The translations under genes were made by a program, and so were the position numbers. Below, one piece after another: positions 43,246 through 51,092 of a stretch of DNA of 64,000 nucleotides. Source of the stretch: KACC-23026 sp963829575 (GTDB taxonomy: Bacteria; Bacillota; Bacilli; Bacillales; Sporolactobacillaceae); contig CAWHJF010000012.1 of NCBI GenBank assembly GCA_963829575.1, positions 372,001 to 436,000 of the forward strand, read 5' to 3'. The notes below the pieces were generated by a model. That model was not told the DNA's origin and did not search any database. It was given only the letters and a program-made list of their open reading frames with translations. The number at the start of each line of letters is the position of its first letter. Position 1 is the first letter of the stretch.

Positions 43246-44402
43246 TGAAATTTGAAACACGAAACTTGCATACAGGTGTTGAAGTTGATCCAGTAACGGG
43301 AGCATCGAGTGTCCCTATTCACCAAGCCTCCACGTTTCATCAGTTCAATTGGGACGAGGCGCCTGAGTTTGATTATGCGCGTTCGGGAAATCCGACACGT
43401 CAAGCACTAGAAAAGGCGATTGCCGAGTTAGAAGGAGGAAAAGCTGGATTTGCGTTTGCGTCTGGAATGGCCGCAATTACAAGCGTGTTTTTAACGCTAC
43501 CTACTGGGAGTCATATTGTCGCCTGTGAGGATATCTATGGCGGGACATTCCGTGCCCTATCGCAAGTTTTTTCACGCCTTGGCATTTCCACGACGTTTGT
43601 CGATTTAACCGATCTTGATCAGTTAGAAGACGTTATTCAAGAAAATACAAAAGCCATTTATGTGGAAACACCGTCTAATCCACGGTTACGGATTATTGAT
43701 TTAAAGGGAATTGCGGATATTGCCAAAGAGAATGGACTTCTGTCTATTGTCGATAACACGTTTATGTCACCGTATCTCCAAAACCCACATGAGCTTGGTC
43801 TTGATGTGGTCATTCATTCGGCAACGAAGTTTATCAGTGGTCATTCGGATGTTGTGGCAGGACTTGTCACGGTTAACAGTGAAGAATTGGCTACAAAGGT
43901 TTATCAAATTCAAAATGGGTTTGGTGGCATCTTAGGGCCGCATGATTGCTGGCTTGTGTTACGAGGGTTAAAAACCTTATCTGTACGCATGAAGCAAAGC
44001 CAGGAAAGCGCAGAGAAGCTCGCGGTGTTTTTTAATCAGCATCCTCTTGTGAAAAAGGTGTATTATCCTGGATTAGAATCGCATCCGGGTTATGCACTCA
44101 ATCGTCGCCAATCCAAAGGGCCAGGGGCCGTGCTTTCGTTTGAATTGGAATCGGCAGAGGAGGTCCGCACAATGGTCGAGGCGCTTAAACTCCCTATATT
44201 TGCAGTTAGTCTAGGGGCAGTTGAAAGCATTTTATCTTATCCAGCGCGTATGTCCCATGCGGCTATGCCAGCCGAAGAACGTGCCGCCCGTGGTATTTCA
44301 GACGGTCTCCTCCGTTTGTCGGTCGGTTTGGAAGATGCCGATGATCTCATTCAAGATTTTGAGCAAGCGCTGAAAGTGATTCAAACGCACGTCATTTCTT
44401 GA
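43245..44402 (+). CDS. metC: Cystathionine beta-lyase MetC
   Basis: Second PLP enzyme of the same family (385 residues), cleaving cystathionine to homocysteine. Motifs: IHQASTFHQFNWD, FDYARSGNPTRQALE, FAFASGMAAITSV, VETPSNPRLRIIDL, PLP lysine in HSATKFISGHSDVVAG. GAGAGGATGG precedes the ATG, which overlaps the metI stop. The metI-metC pair behind one SAM riboswitch is the B. subtilis metIC (yjcIJ) arrangement. Confidence 0.93.
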   Translation: MKFETRNLHTGVEVDPVTGASSVPIHQASTFHQFNWDEAPEFDYARSGNPTRQALEKAIAELEGGKAGFAFASGMAAITSVFLTLPTGSHIVACEDIYGGTFRALSQVFSRLGISTTFVDLTDLDQLEDVIQENTKAIYVETPSNPRLRIIDLKGIADIAKENGLLSIVDNTFMSPYLQNPHELGLDVVIHSATKFISGHSDVVAGLVTVNSEELATKVYQIQNGFGGILGPHDCWLVLRGLKTLSVRMKQSQESAEKLAVFFNQHPLVKKVYYPGLESHPGYALNRRQSKGPGAVLSFELESAEEVRTMVEALKLPIFAVSLGAVESILSYPARMSHAAMPAEERAARGISDGLLRLSVGLEDADDLIQDFEQALKVIQTHVIS

Positions 44403-44437
44403 ATTCTAAAACTTTAAACTTATAAAATACAGATAAA

Positions 44438-44477
44438 CCCCGATTCTTAAGACAATCTGAGAAGCGGGGCTTTTTTG
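44438..44477 (+). terminator. Terminator after metC
   Basis: CCCCG-A-TTCT pairs with AGAA-G-CGGGG, then CTTTTTTG. Confidence 0.9.
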
Positions 44478-44511
44478 TCATGTATAGAATTGGCGCATTG
44501 TCTAAACTGGC

Positions 44512-44540
44512 TTGTCAAGTTTGTCCTCCATAAACATATA
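44512..44540 (+). promoter_or_regulatory. Probable promoter of the DUF1646 gene
   Basis: TTGTCA (44512-44517), 17-bp spacer, CATATA (44535-44540), giving a leader of about 180 bases. Confidence 0.45.
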
Positions 44541-44562
44541 CATAAAGAGTATCCCTTAGATA

Positions 44563-44592
44563 AGAGCTGTTGATTTTGAAACAGTTCTTTTT
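44563..44592 (+). terminator. Early hairpin with T-run in the DUF1646 leader
   Basis: AGAGCTGTT (44563-44571) pairs with AACAGTTCT (44580-44588, one wobble), followed by TTTT. Position early in the leader suggests attenuation, or the end of a short RNA. Confidence 0.5.
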
Positions 44593-44612
44593 AATTTTGG
44601 CTGTGTTAAATG

Positions 44613-44677
44613 TTAATGCTGATTGATGAAGGTTTAATTGGAGTGGAAATCAGCAGGTAAGTTTAACGAGCCATTAA
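44613..44677 (+). other. Structured leader element upstream of the DUF1646 gene
   Basis: TTAATG (44613-44618) pairs with CATTAA (44672-44677), and inside it GCTGATT (44618-44624) pairs with AATCAGC (44648-44654) around a 23-base loop rich in purines. It lies 52 bp before the ATG. DUF1646 genes are known hosts of the DUF1646-motif (sodium) riboswitch; I cannot confirm the consensus by eye. Confidence 0.4.
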
Positions 44678-44729
44678 TTTAAAGAAGATAAATTAAGGGA
44701 AAACTACACGGATATGGAGAGACGACACC

Positions 44730-45752
44730 ATGATGATTGTCTTAATTCTAATTTTTCTTCTCGTGTTATTTCTTCCACTTTTATCAGGAGTGGTTGAGCG
44801 AAATCTTGAAGTCTTTTTGTTTATTATGGGTTTGATTGCAGCAACGTTGAGTGGTGCTCTGAATCGTGATTTATTTGTTGAAGCTTCTCTAGACCCGATC
44901 AAAATTTCGGTTGCTGTCTTCGGAGCGGGGTTATTGTTCAAATGGTTCCAGCGGCCATTAGAGCGGGGAATCACAGGAATGAATCGAGTCATCCCCTATC
45001 GTGTCTTTATCGCACTCTCTGTAATTTTTATGGGGCTTATTTCAAGTGTCATTACAGCGATCATTGCGGCACTTGTCCTGGTCGTCATTGTTCAAGCGCT
45101 TAAAATGGACCACACCTCGCGAATTCGCTATGTGGTCATCTCGTGTTTTGCTATTGGTCTTGGTGCCGCACTTACGCCTATTGGCGAACCGCTTTCGACG
45201 ATTGTCGTGAGTAAACTTGATAAAAACTTCTTTTTTCTCATCGATTTAATTGGTCCACAAGTCATTTCAGCGCTTATTCTTCTCGGTCTTCTTGCTGCTT
45301 TTATGGTGAAAAAGAGGGCTGATAATGAATATTCACCAAAGGAATATGGACGAGAAGGACATGAGGAGATTCTCCTTCGGGCGTTAAAGATTTACTTTTT
45401 TGTAATGGGATTGGAATTCCTCGGGGAAGGCTTCGAACCATTGATTGATCGCTATTTGATCACTTTGGCTCCACAGTTCTTATATTGGGTCAATATGATC
45501 TCTGCTGTTTTAGATAACGCCACTCTGGCCGCAACAGAGATTGGCCATCACATGGGCATTTTGTCGTTAAGGGCGATTCTATTAGGTTTGCTTATTAGTG
45601 GCGGAATGTTAATCCCAGGTAATATTCCAAATATTGTATCGGCCGGAAAGTTGAAGCTAACAAGTAAGGAGTGGGCGAAACTTGGTGTCCCTTTAGGCCT
45701 TATCTTGATGGCAATCTTTTACTTTTCACTCTTTGATTTTCCATTATTATAG
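44730..45752 (+). CDS. DUF1646 family membrane transporter (putative sodium-linked)
   Basis: A 340-residue polytopic protein with about ten hydrophobic segments. IGLGAALTPIGEPLSTIVVSKL and MLIPGNIPNIVSAGKL are the two half-repeat motifs, resembling NhaD/ion-transporter-superfamily proteins and typical of DUF1646. The family is tied to sodium homeostasis through its riboswitch; transport itself is not proven. GGAGAG precedes the ATG. It sits downstream of methionine genes but is not part of that unit. Confidence 0.85.
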   Translation: MMIVLILIFLLVLFLPLLSGVVERNLEVFLFIMGLIAATLSGALNRDLFVEASLDPIKISVAVFGAGLLFKWFQRPLERGITGMNRVIPYRVFIALSVIFMGLISSVITAIIAALVLVVIVQALKMDHTSRIRYVVISCFAIGLGAALTPIGEPLSTIVVSKLDKNFFFLIDLIGPQVISALILLGLLAAFMVKKRADNEYSPKEYGREGHEEILLRALKIYFFVMGLEFLGEGFEPLIDRYLITLAPQFLYWVNMISAVLDNATLAATEIGHHMGILSLRAILLGLLISGGMLIPGNIPNIVSAGKLKLTSKEWAKLGVPLGLILMAIFYFSLFDFPLL

Positions 45753-45772
45753 GGCGCTGCGTCCCAGTGAAT

Positions 45773-45820
45773 GAGGCTTCTTCTCGCGGTTTTGGGAGGA
45801 GGTCTCTTCTTTTGGATTTT
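45773..45820 (+). terminator. Terminator after the DUF1646 gene
   Basis: A 13-bp stem with several G-T wobbles (45773-45785 with 45794-45806), followed by T-rich sequence. Confidence 0.65.
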
Positions 45821-45884
45821 TTTGGTTGAGACATGCTATCATGGAAGTAGACTTTTAAATGATTAGAAAATTGGGGGAACTCAT

Positions 45885-46811
45885 ATGAATATTGTGGTAC
45901 TAGGGGCAGGTGCTGTTGGCGGTTATTTTGGTGGAAGATTGGCCAAGTCAGGAGTCCCAGTTTCATTTCTAGTTCGGCCTAAACGCTTTGAACAACTTAA
46001 GAAAACCGGTTTAGTTGTTCGGAGTGTGCATGGTGATTTTACAGTAGTGCCAGCTCTTGCGACAGATCCTAAAGAGATTGAAAACCCTGAGCTTGTGATT
46101 TTGGGTTTGAAAAACTATCACCTTGAAGGTGCGATTGAGATGCTTAAAAGCCTAGTGGCCAAAGGGGCCAAAGTGTTACCACTTTTAAATGGGGTCGAGC
46201 ACATCGAACGTTTGCAAGAGACGCTTGGAAAAGGTGCGGTCCTTGGTGGTTCCTGTTACATTGAGTCCACACTAAACAGTGATGGAGAGATTGTTCAAAC
46301 CAGTCCCGTACAAGATATCGTTTTTGGCTCGCTCACTGGCCAAGATGACCAGGCGTTTCTGCAAGAAGTAGAAACCTTACTGAACCAAGCTGAGATACCG
46401 GTTAAGCTTTCCAATGAGATTATAAAGGAAATGTGGACCAAGTATGCGTTTCTCGCTTCTTTTAGTGCCATCACGGCGTCGACACGGCAACCAATTGGTG
46501 TCGCATTGAACGATCCCGTAACGGTTGAGTTTCTAAGGAATTTGATTGTGGAAGTGTGTGACGTCGCAAGATCACAGGGGATTCAGTTTCCAGAAGATCT
46601 GGCAGATCAACTGGTGAAGCGGATGAAAGGGTTAAGTCCTTCGATGACGGCATCGATGCACCGAGATTTGGAAAAGGGTGAGCCGATGGAACTAGACAGT
46701 TTACATGGAGCCCTTTTGAAAATGGCAGAAGCGGCTGGGATTAGAACACCCATCATTCAATCCGTATACGCTTTGCTTCATCCTTATAAAAACGGTAAGC
46801 CTAGTCTTTGA
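45885..46811 (+). CDS. panE: 2-Dehydropantoate 2-reductase (ketopantoate reductase) family
   Basis: NADPH-dependent reductase for pantothenate/CoA synthesis. The 308-residue protein begins VVLGAGAVGGYFGGRLAKSG, then has PLLNGVEHIERL, EMWTKYAFLASFSAITA (catalytic Lys), and SMHRDLEKGEPMELDSLHGAL (substrate Glu/Ser). No other pan genes adjoin. Bacillales genomes can carry several paralogues, so the exact substrate is less sure than the family. GGGGGAA precedes the ATG. Confidence 0.88.
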   Translation: MNIVVLGAGAVGGYFGGRLAKSGVPVSFLVRPKRFEQLKKTGLVVRSVHGDFTVVPALATDPKEIENPELVILGLKNYHLEGAIEMLKSLVAKGAKVLPLLNGVEHIERLQETLGKGAVLGGSCYIESTLNSDGEIVQTSPVQDIVFGSLTGQDDQAFLQEVETLLNQAEIPVKLSNEIIKEMWTKYAFLASFSAITASTRQPIGVALNDPVTVEFLRNLIVEVCDVARSQGIQFPEDLADQLVKRMKGLSPSMTASMHRDLEKGEPMELDSLHGALLKMAEAAGIRTPIIQSVYALLHPYKNGKPSL

Positions 46812-46818
46812 TTTGAAG

Positions 46819-47122
46819 AGAGGCTGGGACAAAACTAAAATAAGTCGTGCAAATGCCGAACAATAAATATAATACGTTTTATCGAATTGTAAGGCGTAGT
46901 CAAAACACGGAGACTCCTACGGGAATAGCGCGTGTCCGAAGACCCCGCAGGAAAGCGCTTTTTGCTTTCTGAGGAGGCTGAGGCCGTGCCCGTGGAAAGC
47001 GAAGTGTTTTGACGGAGCCCCTGAGAGCTTTTGTATAAAAAAGAAAAGTCCGAACTATTCAGTTGAAATGCCTGAATGAGTTCGGATTTTTCTATGAGTA
47101 AAAGACTTTTGACCCAGCCTCT
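46819..47122. repeat. Short interspersed repeat with terminal inverted repeats (MITE-like)
   Basis: A 304-bp block begins AGAGGCTGGGACAAAA (46819-46834) and ends with its complement, one mismatch (47107-47122). Inside is the G/C-rich segment containing ACTCCTACGGGAATAGCG, GACCCCGCAGG and GCGAAGTGTTTTGACGGAGC, a sequence type scattered through many Bacillaceae genomes. The 3' part (47045-47092) is a terminator-like hairpin with TCCGAACT/AGTTCGGA arms and a T-run. It encodes no protein; it may also end panE transcription. Confidence 0.8.
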
Positions 47123-47390
47123 TTATGGAATTAAATCTAGTGTCAGCGAAAATTCGTCACAGGCACGTTGGGGAATCGGGGGATTCGAAACGATCGAGGC
47201 GAATGTGCAATCTGCCGCTTTTGAAAAATCTAGAGTCACCGCTGCGAGATCCACTCAAATTCCCACAAAACTAACACTTATCCCATCCGTTTCATATTGT
47301 GTAGATATATCCACTTTATTTGAGTCCATTGACCCGTATGGAGAATAGGTGGAACAGAGATCAACATAGATAAGCGAGGGATCATAGATC

Positions 47391-48122
47391 GTGTCAAAAC
47401 CATTTTTTAATTCAAAGGTGACCCCGGAAATAGCGGCATCCTCCAACCCTCCAAAACTCGAAACACCTAAAGTTAGAATGTACAACCCGCTAACCGAATC
47501 GGTTGGCCGGTTGGAGGAGCAAAACAGTGCAGCACTCCGGTCACTTGCCGAGATCAATCATTTAGTAGGCGAACTTGTCGAATTGAATCATATGGAAAAT
47601 AAAAAGATGGATCAGTTGGCTAAAACGCAAGATGTGTTGATTGAAGGCCAACATGCTGCTGAAGAGAAAAGAGAGACCCAGGATGAGGCGGTTGAAGCAA
47701 GACAAGAAACAGCCCTTGAACAGATTAAACAACTCATGGCCCGCGTTCAAATAGGCACAGAAGAAGTGAAGGGGTTAAAGGACGTCATCTCCTCCGAAAA
47801 GTTAGGGGAACGCCTTGAAAAACTAGAGGCGCTACTCCAAGCCTTGGAAAGCAATCAAGAAAAAGAGACGGAAACTGTATTAGAATCGAATTCCGTACAA
47901 AACCTGTTACTAGAAGAAATTGCAAGAAAACAAGCAGAAATGGAAAAAGGCCAGAGGAAAGGGTTTAAAGGCTTGTTAGAAAAATTGAATATAGTCAAAG
48001 GTGAAAATGAAAAAAGCCATGACACCCAATTGGAAAATCAAAAATTAATGGTCGACTCCTTATATAAATTGGTGAATGAGGAGCAAGTCATGCAGGAAAT
48101 TAAGCGGGTATTAAACGACTAG
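47391..48122 (+). CDS. Coiled-coil protein of unknown function
   Basis: A 243-residue hydrophilic protein. The first 35 residues are Pro/Ser-rich; from about 40 to the end it is nearly continuous heptad-type helix rich in Glu, Lys, Gln and Leu (SVGRLEEQNSAALRSLAEIN, LGERLEKLEALLQALESNQE). No signal peptide, membrane segment or catalytic motif. It starts at GTG 47391 with GAGGGAT about ten bases upstream. It follows the interspersed repeat and precedes a bidirectional terminator. I do not recognise a family. Confidence 0.65.
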   Translation: MSKPFFNSKVTPEIAASSNPPKLETPKVRMYNPLTESVGRLEEQNSAALRSLAEINHLVGELVELNHMENKKMDQLAKTQDVLIEGQHAAEEKRETQDEAVEARQETALEQIKQLMARVQIGTEEVKGLKDVISSEKLGERLEKLEALLQALESNQEKETETVLESNSVQNLLLEEIARKQAEMEKGQRKGFKGLLEKLNIVKGENEKSHDTQLENQKLMVDSLYKLVNEEQVMQEIKRVLND

Positions 48123-48150
48123 TTTCGAAGTTGGACAAATAAATAGAAAA

Positions 48151-48185
48151 GGCGCTCGGTTTCTATGTGAACCGAGCGCCTTTTT
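48151..48185. terminator. Bidirectional terminator between the coiled-coil gene and putP
   Basis: A perfect 11-bp stem GGCGCTCGGTT/AACCGAGCGCC with TTTTT on the plus side and TTTTCT on the minus side. Confidence 0.95.
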
Positions 48186-48198
48186 ACAAACGTATCAC

Positions 48199-49713
48199 TT
48201 ACGCAGTTTTGGTTTTTGTACCGTAATCTTCGTCAAGTTTGTCTTCCATTACTTTAAATACACCAAGCACATCTTCTTTTGGGGCAGAAGTAAGCAAACT
48301 TCCTACTATAACCCCAACCGTACATAGGATCACGCCAGGAATCATTTCATAGATGTTGCTGCTTGCCCAAGCAAAACCTGAAGAAATATGTCCCATGTTG
48401 AGCCAGAAAATGACGGCTCCGCCTCCAAGAACCATACCTAGAAGGGCACCCCAACGTGTCATGCGTTTCCAATACAAGCTGAGTAGAACAACAGGTCCGA
48501 ATGCGGAACCGAACCCTGCCCATGCATGCCCAACAATGCTGAGAATGGAGCTTGCACCGTAGGAGATCACAATTGCGATTAACGCAATGACAAGTACAGC
48601 TAAACGACCGATTGTAACAAGCTCTTTATCAGAAGCGCTACGACGGAAGAATGTTTTATAAAAGTCTTCGGTTACTGCACTAGAGGTAACGAGTAATTGA
48701 GACGAAATTGTACTCATAATGGCTGCTAAGATCGCAGCAAGAATGAATCCAGAAATAATGGGATTAAACAAGATGTCTGCGAATTGTACAAAGACCGTTT
48801 CTGGATTCTTAAGTGGCCCACCGTTTTGATGGAAGTAAGAAATCCCGACAAGTCCAACGAGCATTGAACCGATGATGCTGATGATCATCCAGCCAATCCC
48901 AATTCGACGTGCTGAAGTTAATTCGCGTGTTGTTTTAATCGCCATAAAGCGAACGATAATATGGGGTTGACCAAAGTAACCTAATCCCCAAGCAAGGAGA
49001 GAAATAACTCCGACAACGGATGTCCCTTTAAAAAGATTGAGTAACGTTGGGTCAATGGAACGGATATCAGAAATCGCATGACCCGTACCACCAACGTGGA
49101 AGATCGCAACTATTGGTACCAAAATTAAGGCAATGAACATAATACAGCCTTGAACAAAGTCTGTCATACTCACTGCAAGGAAACCACCGAATAGGGTGTA
49201 GGCGACAACGACGACAACCGTAATGACAACACCAGTTGTGTAGTTGAGACCAAATGCGGACTTAAATAGGGTACCACCAGATACCATCCCTGAAGCCACG
49301 TAAAGTGTAAAGAACACTAAAATAACAAGACCAGAGACAAGACGAAGGATATTGGTATGATCCTTAAACCGATTTTCTAGATAGTCAGGAATTGTAATGG
49401 AATCATCTGCAACTTCAGTGTAAACACGAAATCTTGGAGCGAGTAGACGGTAGTTAAGATAAGCACCGATACAAAGCCCAATAGATAGCCATGCACTCGA
49501 AAGCCCTGATGCGTACATCGCACCTGGAAGACCCATCATCATCCAACCACTCATATCTGAAGCACCCGCTGATAAGGCTGTAACCCATGGGCCTAACCCA
49601 CGACCACCCAGCATATAGTCAGATAAATCGGACGTCCGTTTAAAAGAATAATAACCAATTGCAAGCATTGCGATCATGTAAATAGCTAATGAAATTATAG
49701 TTTCTACCTGCAT
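48199..49713 (-). CDS. putP: Sodium/proline symporter PutP
   Basis: Sodium-coupled proline importer of the SSS family (504 residues, about 13 helices). Visible: YMLGGRGLGPWVTALSAGAS in helix 2 (sodium site), SDMSGWMMMGLPG, LAWGLGYFGQPHIIVRFMAI and ILAAIMSTISSQLLVTSSA with the Ser/Thr sodium ligands. ATG 49713 is preferred since GGGAG lies seven bases upstream and homologues begin here; the frame stays open to 49839 without another ribosome site. Its leader can form a three-way junction. No put catabolic genes adjoin, so the role may be osmoprotective uptake. Confidence 0.94.
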   Translation of the reverse strand: MQVETIISLAIYMIAMLAIGYYSFKRTSDLSDYMLGGRGLGPWVTALSAGASDMSGWMMMGLPGAMYASGLSSAWLSIGLCIGAYLNYRLLAPRFRVYTEVADDSITIPDYLENRFKDHTNILRLVSGLVILVFFTLYVASGMVSGGTLFKSAFGLNYTTGVVITVVVVVAYTLFGGFLAVSMTDFVQGCIMFIALILVPIVAIFHVGGTGHAISDIRSIDPTLLNLFKGTSVVGVISLLAWGLGYFGQPHIIVRFMAIKTTRELTSARRIGIGWMIISIIGSMLVGLVGISYFHQNGGPLKNPETVFVQFADILFNPIISGFILAAILAAIMSTISSQLLVTSSAVTEDFYKTFFRRSASDKELVTIGRLAVLVIALIAIVISYGASSILSIVGHAWAGFGSAFGPVVLLSLYWKRMTRWGALLGMVLGGGAVIFWLNMGHISSGFAWASSNIYEMIPGVILCTVGVIVGSLLTSAPKEDVLGVFKVMEDKLDEDYGTKTKTA

Positions 49714-49800
49714 CCTCACACTCCCGAATAAGTTTAGAGGCTTATCTAAAGATCGGTATGAAACGTTTTGGCAGAAGGTAATGGAATCAACAAGTACGCC

Positions 49801-49875
49801 GTTCAAAAAGGGATCAAGGAATGACCTTGCCCTCCACAACTCATGAGCCGATCTTGTGGAGAACTCTTTTTGAAC
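49801..49875 (-). other. Three-way-junction RNA in the putP leader
   Basis: P1: 49801-49810 pairs perfectly with 49866-49875 (10 bp). Inside are two hairpins, CAAGG/CCTTG (49815-49819 with 49825-49829) and CTCCACAA/TTGTGGAG (49832-49839 with 49854-49861, 14-base loop containing CTCATGAG). It lies 88-162 bases upstream of the putP start on the minus strand. Pairing is symmetric, so the strand is inferred from the gene. Confidence 0.55.
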
Positions 49876-50542
49876 ACATTTGAAAGGGGTGAACCAAGCA
49901 AAGAGGCATGCTATTCGGATCGATCACTGTTCGGTCCAGCATATAAGCGGTGTTTGATTTTGAATTTAAATCCGAGGTTCGTTTTTTGGTTTCTTGATCT
50001 AAAGGTAAGGACCAATTCGTCATTTAAGTGCATGGATTAGATAATTGCGTTATATTCACGATTCTAGAAACCTGATTCCGAGGGTTGTAAAGACTCATAT
50101 TCAGAATCAAAACATCCCCATTTTCGACTAATAAATGCCAAATTTAATAATGTCTCAAAACCATCTTGACAAAGCCTGCTCTATTATTATAGCAAACTAT
50201 TTTAAATTCATGTCCGAAACGCGTAAAGTCTAAAAAGTTATCAAAATTAGAACATTATGAAATAAATAGCCAAATCGCTTTGTGTAAGGGGTGAAAACGC
50301 TCCATAAAATTTGGTATTTGAAGGAAAAATTATAAAAGATGGTGAAGTTTATTTTGAAATCAGGGAACAACACCTCATTTTTGACCTGAAAATGGATGGG
50401 AGGAGGAGGGATTCTAGGCTAAGGGCATGATTAGTTCCCAAGATAAAGCTAGGTACGGGAACTGATTCCAGGATCTAAAGTGACTTCCATTTGGTGGTTA
50501 ACATTTATGCTCAAAAGTTTTCCAAAACATTAAAATATGGCA
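49876..50542. other. Long non-coding stretch between putP and the GntR operon
   Basis: About 670 bp without a convincing gene. It contains a good plus-strand promoter (50166-50193), a hairpin AGTTCCC/GGGAACT (about 50432-50463), and a short decayed-looking frame near 50315-50430. The remainder is A/T-rich. Confidence 0.4.
50166..50193 (+). promoter_or_regulatory. Orphan sigma-A-type promoter
   Basis: TTGACA (50166-50171), 16-bp spacer, TATAGC (50188-50193). The nearest plus-strand gene is 510 bp away and has its own promoter, so this may drive a non-coding RNA. Confidence 0.45.
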
Positions 50543-50572
50543 TTGACTTCCAAAGTGTATTAATCGTATAAT
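50543..50572 (+). promoter_or_regulatory. Promoter of the GntR/ABC operon
   Basis: TTGACT (50543-50548), 18-bp spacer, perfect TATAAT (50567-50572). The first operator copy covers the spacer and the -10. Confidence 0.8.
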
Positions 50573-50641
50573 ACACTCGGATGGTGTATGAACCGCGTAA
50601 CACACTTCGTATACGAATGGTGTATGAACCAATTAATACAC
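50555..50641. promoter_or_regulatory. Three copies of a 22-bp YtrA-type palindromic operator
   Basis: Copies at 50555-50576, 50584-50605 and 50620-50641, each GTGTAT-N10 followed by ATACAC or ACACAC. Copies 2 and 3 share ATGGTGTATGAACC. Between them lies TTCGTATACGAA, a separate perfect 12-bp palindrome (50606-50617). YtrA-subfamily GntR regulators bind GTGTA...TACAC sites, and the regulator gene is the next one. Confidence 0.85.
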
Positions 50642-50705
50642 ACGCTTTCTGACAGCATGAATCTGCTTCTAAATAAAGGCTTCGTGCCTGAGGAGTTGTA
50701 CAGAC

Positions 50706-51092
50706 ATGAAACTCAATTTTAATAACCGGGACCCGGTCTATCTCCAAGTGGTTCGCCATTTCAAGGAACAACTTGCTGTAGGAACCATCGAGCCTGGACA
50801 GGAAATTCCGTCTCGCCGAGAATTGGCGAGTCAATTAAACATTAATCCCAATACGGCACAGAGGGCCTATAAAGAGATGGAGGAACAGGGCTTGATTCGA
50901 ACAGAACGCAATTTTCCTAGCAGAATAACGAAGGATGAAACGGTCATTCAGTTGGTCCGTAGTGAATTGATCGAAGAAGCCGTTGATACGTTTGTACAAG
51001 CGATTCAACCGATCGAGGTGCCGCTCGAAGAGTTAATCAATCGCGTAAAAGCCAAGTACAAACAGGATGAGGGAGGCGATCGCCATGATTGA
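50706..51092 (+). CDS. GntR-family transcriptional regulator, YtrA subfamily
   Basis: A 128-residue repressor: winged helix at about 10-75 (DPVYLQVVRHFKEQLAVGTI, ELASQLNINPNTAQRAYKEM) and only a short helical C-terminal part, the mark of the YtrA subfamily, which usually controls linked ABC transporter genes. GAGGAG precedes the ATG. It overlaps the ATPase start by eight bases. Three palindromes at its promoter indicate autorepression of the whole operon. The inducer is unknown; B. subtilis YtrA responds to cell-wall antibiotics. Confidence 0.9.
   Translation: MKLNFNNRDPVYLQVVRHFKEQLAVGTIEPGQEIPSRRELASQLNINPNTAQRAYKEMEEQGLIRTERNFPSRITKDETVIQLVRSELIEEAVDTFVQAIQPIEVPLEELINRVKAKYKQDEGGDRHD

Noticed and set aside
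47076..47348. 90-codon plus-strand frame after panE, and a 100-codon minus frame at 47255-47557
   Set aside because: The first begins inside the terminator hairpin of the interspersed repeat; neither has a good ribosome site or family resemblance.
50315..50430. Short frame reading VFEGKIIKDGEVYFEIREQ
   Set aside because: Looks protein-like but lacks a start with ribos​ome site and is only about 38 codons; at most a gene remnant.
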